A stretch of 16,524 nucleotides of DNA from Bacteroidota bacterium (GTDB lineage: Bacteria > Bacteroidota > Bacteroidia > Flavobacteriales > Flavobacteriaceae): positions 1 through 16,524 of the forward strand of contig JAHZIZ010000047.1 in NCBI GenBank assembly GCA_022601215.1. Reading direction: 5' to 3'. Positions 8,901 to 14,197 of the stretch are shown here, one piece after another (positions within the stretch are counted from its first letter, which is position 1; every line of letters begins with the position of its first letter). The translations under genes and the position numbers were made by a program. The notes below the pieces were generated by a model. It did not search any database, was not told the DNA's origin, and saw only the letters and a list, made by a program, of their open reading frames with translations.

Positions 8901-9206
8901 TGTGAAATTCCCTTCGTTTAGATACAGTTTGTTTTCCCCCATATTGGCCGTAAAGTAGATGTCTGCCAACCCATCATTATTTATATCGCCAATAGCAACT
9001 CCGCCTCCATTATAAAAATTGCGGTACTTAAAAATATTGAAGTCTTTTTGATTTACAACTGTATTGGTGAAATCGATATTGGTCTTGGAAGAAGGTAATT
9101 GCGAAAAAAGTGTTTCTTCCGTTGTTGTAGAAGTTGCTTCTTTAGAGTTGCAAGCCCAAAGAAAAGCACTTGCTATAATTACACAAGATAAATGAGTACT
9201 ATTCAT
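5874..9206 (-). CDS. FG-GAP/VCBS repeat lipoprotein with ASPIC/UnbV domain (paralogue 2)
   Basis: This 1,110-residue protein starts at an ATG and has a short signal with a textbook lipobox, LWAC (Cys19), followed by the polar NSKEATS tether. About fourteen calcium-loop motifs are visible (DINNDGLAD, DINQDGLLD, DLDNDGDLD, DVNGDGNED, DVDGDGDID, DVNQDGKLD), some degenerate: SDVNNDLYPD lacks the loop glycine and VDLNNSKAQE has lost most ligands. Residues about 520-606 form the ASPIC/UnbV domain (FAIGTAVKLYY ... MTIGLGA ... IRVIWPND). Unlike its neighbours it holds a cysteine cluster, Cys1014, Cys1016 and Cys1020 (CVCGISC), just before the last repeat. Expected location is the outer membrane; binding or scaffolding is inferred. 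It begins 9 bases after paralogue 1 ends and overlaps paralogue 3 by 35 bases. It is the most divergent of the three, with SLSAMGID and GNQGQNL in place of FSMGND and GNWGLNS. Confidence 0.92.
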   Translation of the reverse strand: MNSTHLSCVIIASAFLWACNSKEATSTTTEETLFSQLPSSKTNIDFTNTVVNQKDFNIFKYRNFYNGGGVAIGDINNDGLADIYFTANMGENKLYLNEGNFTFKDISASAGVEGSKPWSTGVNMVDINQDGLLDIYVSNAGNMEGNNHNNDLYINNGDLTFTEKAEEYGLAETGFSTHATFFDYDKDGDLDAYILNNSNIPVSSLGFAHQRDVRAQNWDVPQIFRGVGDMLLRNDNGKFTDVSENAGIYGSLIGFGLGVMVSDVNNDLYPDIYVSNDFYERDYLYINNQDGTFSEEIKNYTSHLSLSAMGIDMADINNDGNADIFITDMLPEGDQRVKSVMEFEGYNVFKLKQSKDFYQQYIQNTLQLNNGNGSFSEIAYYSGVSATDWSWSGLLFDMDNDGYRDIFITNGINHDLTDLDFVDFLANEIIQKMALTGKKEAIDSIIDKMPIHPLPNYAYHNNKDLTFNDKAEEWGLGLESMSNGAAYGDLDNDGDLDLVVNNVNMPSFVYQNNTDKLTDNNYIKLTFEGSENNKFAIGTAVKLYYNNQVTLQELIPSRGFQSSIEHSMTIGLGATTTIDSIRVIWPNDATTKLTEVSTNTTLNLKQNEATEIYSIRHPKKQETLLKELSNTAFASHDENNYNDFDYEGLIYKKVSEEGPAMATADVNGDGNEDVFIGGAKGQAGTLYLHNGNGAFTASLNLDQDKELEDTAAVFFDADGDNDLDLMIGSGGNQVNTTITESVRLYLNNGQGEFTKTNLDLPPSSKNIAVIAPNDVDGDGDIDVFLGSRSIIGIYGIDPDHTYLENMGDGTFKNTFRETAVATKQSGMITDATWVDLNNSKAQELITVSDWGAPAIYANENGKLVKKASSLDALSGWWNSIHTVDIDGDGDQDLVLGNQGQNLHYQPTEEQVMKIWVNDFDNNGTIEQIVTQRLNGKDMPIHQKQEIVSQMVSLKKQNLKASEYATKSIQELFSEDVIKRTRMREVVTSQTVLVINEGDFNFSIQQLPAQAQFSCVCGISCEDVNQDGKLDIIMGGNNYEFRPQYSRLDANYGTVLLQGEDQSFIWKDYSETGFFVKEEVKHMTTVKDKMGNRYLLVAINNEKPKVFAINP

Positions 9207-9215
9207 GTAGGGATG

Positions 9216-12200
9216 TTATTTGTTAATTCTTAAAAATACGGGTTGATCATTGTTTCGGGTTATAATGAGGTATTCATCACCTTGAAAAGATAGTTTTTCA
9301 ATGTTTCTTGCAGCTCCTGAAATATCAAATAATTGTCCTTTTGCTTGATAAAAACCACCCTGATTGTCATTTAATAAAAGCAGTCCATGTAAAGCATCTA
9401 AGCTACTTAATTGGGTGCTTATTTCAAAATTATTACCCACTAAAAGAAGGTCCTCAAAACCGTCTTGATTGAAGTCTTCTACCCAGATATCATTGATCGA
9501 ACTTAGTTGGGCCAAAGTGGGTAAATAATGCTTTAGAAAAGTGCCATCACCACGATTTTCAAAATAACAAGAAGCCAGCTCGGTGACCTGTTCTTTTTTA
9601 GCTTTTTTTAGCGCATCATCACCAAAAATTTCGGTAATAGAGGCTTTGGCAAAACTGGAATAGTTCGGATATTTTTTATTAATAAATGGCATTTGTTTTG
9701 CCAATTCATCTTTGGAGGCTAGTGTGGTTTCCACTCCTCTATAGAAATAGGTAATCACAGTTTCCTCACTTCCGTTGTCATCAAAATCGTAAGTGTATTG
9801 CGTAATGGGTTCATCTTTGGAAGCTGTTAGTCTACTGTTTAATCCCCAGTTTCCTGCCACTATATCAAGGTCTCCGTCTTGGTCAAAGTCGGCTGCCTTT
9901 AATACATTCCAAAATCCTTCTGTGTCTTCTAATCCTTTTAGTTGTTGATAGACTAGCCCATTGTCTTTATATTGATATGTGTTTATAGGCGACCAATCTC
10001 CCGCGGTAATTATCGAAGTTGTTTTTAATAGGTCAAGAGTAAGCATATCATTAACTCGATTTCTGTCCACAAAATCTTGAATACGTTCGGTCGAAGTGAT
10101 TAGATGTTTGCCTGGTCCAGTTTGGTTTAATAAAAGTTGTGTAGTTGTTTGTCCGTCTAAAGATGATGGTGTGTCTGAGGTGATAAAAACATCCTTATCA
10201 CCATCGCCATCAAAATCTAAGGTTTTGATGTTAGAAGCATTGACGGCCCAATCTCCTGCAATAAAAAGGGTGTCTTTGGAGAATTTACCATCTCTATTAA
10301 TGTATAGGCGAGGATATATTGGTTCTCCCGAAGTAAATTCATTTCCACCACTCGCAATTAGCAAGTCAATATAGGTATCATAGTTTACGTCGCTAAAAAT
10401 ATGTGCGACATCTTCATTGATGGCGTCCTTTTCGAATAATTCTGCTTGCGAACTAACAAAACCACCGTTGGCTTGTTGCACTAATAATTGGGAAGCTTGT
10501 CCTTTGGCGCCCCCCATAAAAACATCTTCGAGACCGTCATTATTGATATCTGCCACCGAGATATCCGGACCGTCATTACTCAAAGCAAATGCGGTGAGAG
10601 GGTTTCGGTTAAACTCAATGGTGCTATTGTCTTTGTGAATAAAGCTAAATAGGGGAGCCACTTTAGATAGGTATTGTTTGGGTTGATTGGTGTTGGTTTT
10701 AGGTACTGTGGCGTCGCTGTGTAAAACTTCCAAGGTTTGGTTGGTCGCTAAGGTTTTGAAGACTTGCTTCTTACCGTCTGGCCAACTGATTTCTAATGAG
10801 TCCACAACTGCTTTATTGCCCAGTCCAATATGCATTTCTGAAGGAACAGCAGAAAGGTATCCGCGAGTGGTGTAATTTTCCCTTACTATGATTTGATTTT
10901 TATGGTAGACCTTTACGGTTGTGCCTATACCAAACGGGTTTAAGGAATCACCTATGGATTTTATTTTTAGCCAATGTTGGTTGGATGCCAGAAGATTGGA
11001 TTGGTTTTCTAAAATAGTGGCCGGCTCATTTACATTGTTAGTCACAATATCTAAGTCCCCGTCATTGTCTAGATCTACATAAACTGCACCGTTGCTGAAA
11101 GTAGGTTTTGCTTCACTCCAATCATGGGATACATCTTTAAAATGTAGTTTACCGTCATTTTTAAAAAAGTAATTGGTTGTTTTCTTTTTAGGGATTTTTG
11201 CAATGAAGGTCATGTCTTGGTCGCTCATACCGTTTCCTATCGACTTTTGGATGTTGTCATTGGCAATGAAGTTGATGAAATCCATATCATTGGTTGCTCC
11301 CAAGATACCGTTGGTGATATAGACATCTTGATATCCGTCATTGTCAAAATCGGCTATAAGAGGACTCCATGACCATTCTGTAGCTGCTAATCCACTTAGA
11401 TAGCCAATCTCGCTAAAGCTTTCGTTGCCATTATTGAGTTGCAAAGTGTTTTGCATATACTGTCTACTATAACCATTGTTAAGATAATTTTGATAGATGG
11501 GGTAGTTGAATTCTGCTCCTGAAGTTTTATAAGTGTTAAGATCTTCGGGTAGCATGTCTACCGATAGGATGTCTGTGTAACCATCGTTATTGATATCTGC
11601 TATGTCGTTACCCATTGAGAAGTGGGAGGTATGTCCTATTTTTTGGGTTTGAGTAGTAATAATTTCTGAAAAAGTTTTGCCTCCATTATTGAGATAGAAG
11701 TAATCATTTTCGAAAAAATCATTTCCGACATAAATATCTGGAAAGCCATCATTGTTGACGTCGCTTATGGAAATTCCTAGGCCATATCCAATTTTACTCT
11801 GCAAAATGTGCGCTTCTGAAGACACATCTACAAAAATACCAGCGCGATTTTCAAACAGTTTATCACCCGAAGTTGCATCCACTATGTTTCGAGCACTTCC
11901 TTTTCCGTAGTTTTGGTTAGGGTTGGTTGCATGGTTAAGAAGAAAACAATCTAAGTCACCATCTAAGTCATAATCGAAAAAGGCGGCTTGGGTTGAGAAA
12001 CCTTTAAAATCTAGTTGGTAGTTGGCGGCTTCTTCTTTAAAAACAGGAATGCCTTCCGCAGATATTCCTTTATTGATATACAGTTTATTGCTGTCTGAGA
12101 GGTCCTTGTAGTTAGCTAACTTACAAACATAAATGTCAAGTAAGCCGTCGTGGTTAATGTCTACAGTAGTCACTCCGGTGGTCCAATTTTTAACATTGGA

Positions 12201-12545
12201 AATACCGGCCGATTGAGTGATGTCTGAAAATTTGAAATTCCCTTTGTTCAGGTAGAGTTTATCTTCAGTTTGATTGGCCGTAAAATAGAGATCTTGTAGG
12301 CCATCATTATTAAAATCCCCTGCTGCTATACCTCCGCCATTGTAATAGTAAATATAATTTAGAATGTTAAATTCAGGAGTAGATTGTAGGTTGTTGGAAA
12401 AAGTGACGCCAGTTTCTGAAGCTGGCTTATCAATAAAAAGAGGATTTGTTTTATGTTCTTCCGAAGTGCATGAAAAACAAAGAATAGGGATGCTTACCCA
12501 TAAAAGGGAAAGGAAGTAGTAAGTATGTTTTCTATGTAATTTCAA
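9216..12545 (-). CDS. FG-GAP/VCBS repeat lipoprotein with ASPIC/UnbV domain (paralogue 1)
   Basis: First of the trio, 1,109 residues. The frame has no ATG between the upstream TAG (12575-12573) and the signal peptide, so TTG at 12545-12543 is the best start. The signal has hydrophobic residues 9-24 and a probable acylation at Cys26 (LCFSC), a loose lipobox, followed by TSEE, an acidic tail like those reported to export lipoproteins to the surface in Bacteroidota. At least thirteen calcium-loop motifs are present (DFNNDGLQD, DINHDGLLD, DVNNDGFPD, DINNDGLED, DFDQDGDLD, DFNQDGFED); SDVNYDTYID is degenerate. The ASPIC/UnbV domain lies at about 522-611 (FGIGTTVKVYH ... MHIGLGNK ... LEISWPDG). A charged segment near 946-986 (QMPFINKKYPNYSSFAK) is shared with the paralogues. 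The gene lies behind a terminator that separates it from susD, so its expression may differ from that of SusCD. Catalytic activity is not indicated. Confidence 0.92.
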   Translation of the reverse strand: MKLHRKHTYYFLSLLWVSIPILCFSCTSEEHKTNPLFIDKPASETGVTFSNNLQSTPEFNILNYIYYYNGGGIAAGDFNNDGLQDLYFTANQTEDKLYLNKGNFKFSDITQSAGISNVKNWTTGVTTVDINHDGLLDIYVCKLANYKDLSDSNKLYINKGISAEGIPVFKEEAANYQLDFKGFSTQAAFFDYDLDGDLDCFLLNHATNPNQNYGKGSARNIVDATSGDKLFENRAGIFVDVSSEAHILQSKIGYGLGISISDVNNDGFPDIYVGNDFFENDYFYLNNGGKTFSEIITTQTQKIGHTSHFSMGNDIADINNDGYTDILSVDMLPEDLNTYKTSGAEFNYPIYQNYLNNGYSRQYMQNTLQLNNGNESFSEIGYLSGLAATEWSWSPLIADFDNDGYQDVYITNGILGATNDMDFINFIANDNIQKSIGNGMSDQDMTFIAKIPKKKTTNYFFKNDGKLHFKDVSHDWSEAKPTFSNGAVYVDLDNDGDLDIVTNNVNEPATILENQSNLLASNQHWLKIKSIGDSLNPFGIGTTVKVYHKNQIIVRENYTTRGYLSAVPSEMHIGLGNKAVVDSLEISWPDGKKQVFKTLATNQTLEVLHSDATVPKTNTNQPKQYLSKVAPLFSFIHKDNSTIEFNRNPLTAFALSNDGPDISVADINNDGLEDVFMGGAKGQASQLLVQQANGGFVSSQAELFEKDAINEDVAHIFSDVNYDTYIDLLIASGGNEFTSGEPIYPRLYINRDGKFSKDTLFIAGDWAVNASNIKTLDFDGDGDKDVFITSDTPSSLDGQTTTQLLLNQTGPGKHLITSTERIQDFVDRNRVNDMLTLDLLKTTSIITAGDWSPINTYQYKDNGLVYQQLKGLEDTEGFWNVLKAADFDQDGDLDIVAGNWGLNSRLTASKDEPITQYTYDFDDNGSEETVITYFYRGVETTLASKDELAKQMPFINKKYPNYSSFAKASITEIFGDDALKKAKKEQVTELASCYFENRGDGTFLKHYLPTLAQLSSINDIWVEDFNQDGFEDLLLVGNNFEISTQLSSLDALHGLLLLNDNQGGFYQAKGQLFDISGAARNIEKLSFQGDEYLIITRNNDQPVFLRINK

Positions 12546-12572
12546 AAGGGAATGGAAGCTTAGGTTTGAGTA

Positions 12573-12603
12573 CTAATGTAAAAAAACAGGCCGCCTTATA
12601 CAA
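12573..12603 (-). promoter_or_regulatory. Possible Flavobacteria-type promoter ahead of FG-GAP paralogue 1
   Basis: On the minus strand TTG (12603-12601), 20 bases, then TACATTAG (12580-12573) fits the Bacteroidota pattern TTG-N17-23-TANNTTTG with five of the six defined -7 bases. A start site near 12566 would leave a leader of roughly 20 bases before the TTG codon at 12545. The -33 element falls inside the terminator stem. AT-rich DNA yields such matches by chance, so this is tentative. Confidence 0.3.
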
Positions 12604-12612
12604 GGCGACCTG
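12580..12612 (-). terminator. Intrinsic terminator after susD
   Basis: Read on the minus strand, a GC-rich 11-pair stem (12612-12602 with 12597-12587, one G-U pair) closes a four-base loop and is followed at once by seven T (12586-12580). This is a textbook Rho-independent terminator 24 bases after the susD stop. It should end or attenuate the susCD transcript before the FG-GAP genes. The rest of the 90-base gap contains only the candidate promoter described separately. Confidence 0.85.
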
Positions 12613-12635
12613 CTCAATATTATGGGTTACTGAGA

Positions 12636-14186
12636 TTAGTAACCAGGATTCTGCACCAAATTAGGATTAGAAAGTAATGCATTTACTGGGATAGGGTACA
12701 AGTTCTTTGTATCGTCCCCTACAGAGGCTGCGTTTTTAAATTCCCAGTCTCTTGTGTATTGTCCAAAACGAATCATATCATTTCTTCTCCAGAACTCTAC
12801 ATATAATTCACGTCCACGCTCTGCAAGCATATCCCCTTCAGAAACACTTCCTAACGGAGTAGCTCCACGTAATGTTCTTAAGGCGTTAACCATAGTAGTG
12901 GCATCACCACCTGAACGCATCATTGCTTCTGCTTTCATTAAATGTGCATCTGCATAACGGAATACCAATTCGTGACCTCTAAAGGATCCACCTTCATCAC
13001 CTGGGTGATACTTAATAAGACGAATACCGTTAGCTTCCCCATTTCCAGATAAACCAGGGAATTCTTTAGTAAATACTAATGGGTTACCACTTCTATCTGT
13101 TAATGCGCTACCGTCATCATCGTATTGTTGTCCTACTAAAAATCCATAACCAATACCTAAGTTTTGATCATTTGCATTAGATGCATCAGGTACCCATCCT
13201 CTTCTTTCTTCTTGTCCCATACCGGCGCTGTTATCTTCCGGTCCTTCAAAACTGTCATAGAATTCGGCCAATGTGCTAAATCCATTCCATCCACCACCTC
13301 CGTTGTCTGGAGAATTTTGGTTATAGTGAAGTCCGTTCCATATTCTGTTTCCAACACCAGCAGTTACATACCAGATAGTTTCGTTGTCAACGTCCTGTTT
13401 GAAGATATCGAAATAGTTGTCTTCAAGTGCGTATCCATCTGCAGTAATAGCATCTACTAAACTAATAACAGCTGCCATATCTCCTTGAGATCCAGTGTAA
13501 CGTTCGGCATTTAATTCAAGCTTCGCCATTAAAAAACGAGCGGCAGCTTTCGTTGCTCTGTTGTTATCTCCACTGGGTCCTCTGGTTGGTAAATTATCAA
13601 TGGCAAAGGTTAAATCTTGCTTGATAAAGTCATAAGTTTCTTGCGAACTTAATACAGAAGGGAACACATTAATTGCGTCATCTGGGTTTCTAAAAGGTTG
13701 CACACCCCATAAATCCAATACGAAGAAACTACTAAAAGCTCTTAAAAATCGAGCTTCCGCTTCTTGTACTGCTGTTGCCTGGCTTAGAGGATCAATAATC
13801 TCAGTGGCTCTAAATACGTTTTGGTTCAAATTGTTCCAAGTATTTAGAATGAACTGGTGCGATGGGCTCCAAGTATGTGTATGGAGTGTTCTCCAAATTC
13901 CATTGTCACCCCAGTCTGTACCCCTTGTTGGTACAAGAGTTTCGTCCGTGGCTACCTCATTCAATGCGAAGAAGTTCGCTTGGTCACCTAATTGACCAGT
14001 CACATCTCCGTACAATCCATTAAGCGAAGATTCTACATCTTCAACACCTGTGAAAATACCAGCGTCTTCATCTCCTCCTGCGGAGTCTGTTAGTTCTACT
14101 TCAAGGTCTGTACAAGAAGTAGTAAGGATCATTGACATCGCTAATACTGCGATGGTTCTTCCGTGTTTAAACATTCTTATTTTCAT
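12636..14186 (-). CDS. SusD/RagB-family nutrient-binding lipoprotein
   Basis: A 516-residue SusD homologue from the ATG at 14186. Signal with hydrophobic 12-22 and lipobox LTTSC (Cys25), followed by TDLEVEL. The C-terminal half has the family hallmarks: RYADAHLMKAEAM (about 410-422), ERGRELYVEFWRRNDMIRF (about 454-473) and the closing YPIPVNALLSNP ... QNPGY (about 497-516). SusD proteins are mostly alpha-helical TPR-type lipoproteins that cap the SusC transporter and capture its ligand at the cell surface. The gene follows susC by 11 bases, and the upstream sequence is the A/T-rich stretch usual in Bacteroidota, without a Shine-Dalgarno site. A TTG at 14192 would add two residues but is less likely. 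The ligand cannot be inferred; SusCD pairs serve glycans as well as peptides and other oligomers. Confidence 0.96.
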   Translation of the reverse strand: MKIRMFKHGRTIAVLAMSMILTTSCTDLEVELTDSAGGDEDAGIFTGVEDVESSLNGLYGDVTGQLGDQANFFALNEVATDETLVPTRGTDWGDNGIWRTLHTHTWSPSHQFILNTWNNLNQNVFRATEIIDPLSQATAVQEAEARFLRAFSSFFVLDLWGVQPFRNPDDAINVFPSVLSSQETYDFIKQDLTFAIDNLPTRGPSGDNNRATKAAARFLMAKLELNAERYTGSQGDMAAVISLVDAITADGYALEDNYFDIFKQDVDNETIWYVTAGVGNRIWNGLHYNQNSPDNGGGGWNGFSTLAEFYDSFEGPEDNSAGMGQEERRGWVPDASNANDQNLGIGYGFLVGQQYDDDGSALTDRSGNPLVFTKEFPGLSGNGEANGIRLIKYHPGDEGGSFRGHELVFRYADAHLMKAEAMMRSGGDATTMVNALRTLRGATPLGSVSEGDMLAERGRELYVEFWRRNDMIRFGQYTRDWEFKNAASVGDDTKNLYPIPVNALLSNPNLVQNPGY

Positions 14187-14197
14187 ATTCAATTTTT

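Larger units (their letters stand above)
2645..12545 (-). repeat. Three-copy tandem array of diverged FG-GAP/ASPIC paralogues
   Basis: The three large genes align along their whole length: lipoprotein signal, the motif YNGGG directly before the first calcium loop, YGLG/FGLG before the fourth, AT-WSWS before the sixth, the central ASPIC/UnbV domain, a GP-(A/D) motif then GGAK-Q in the second half, the charged segment near residue 950, and a final NN(D/E) close to the stop. Divergence is high, so the duplications are old. No DNA-level direct repeats indicating recent duplication were noticed. Confidence 0.8.

Noticed and set aside
2645..12545. Reading the FG-GAP/VCBS proteins as RTX-type toxins or adhesins
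   Set aside because: There are no GGxGxDxxx nonapeptide repeats and no type I secretion signal; the proteins have lipoprotein signals and an ASPIC/UnbV domain.
13157..13357. Extra minus-strand frame inside susD, and a similar one at 1653-1841 inside the haloperoxidase
   Set aside because: Both are out-of-frame shadows of genes with clear family motifs throughout.
3145..13995. Short open frames on the plus strand opposite the large genes
   Set aside because: They lie wholly inside well-supported minus-strand genes, have no family motifs, and their compositions are the complement of FG-GAP or SusD codons.
14187..14192. TTG at 14192 as the susD start
   Set aside because: ATG two codons downstream is the stronger start codon and leaves the full signal peptide; the TTG would sit only 5 bases from the susC stop.
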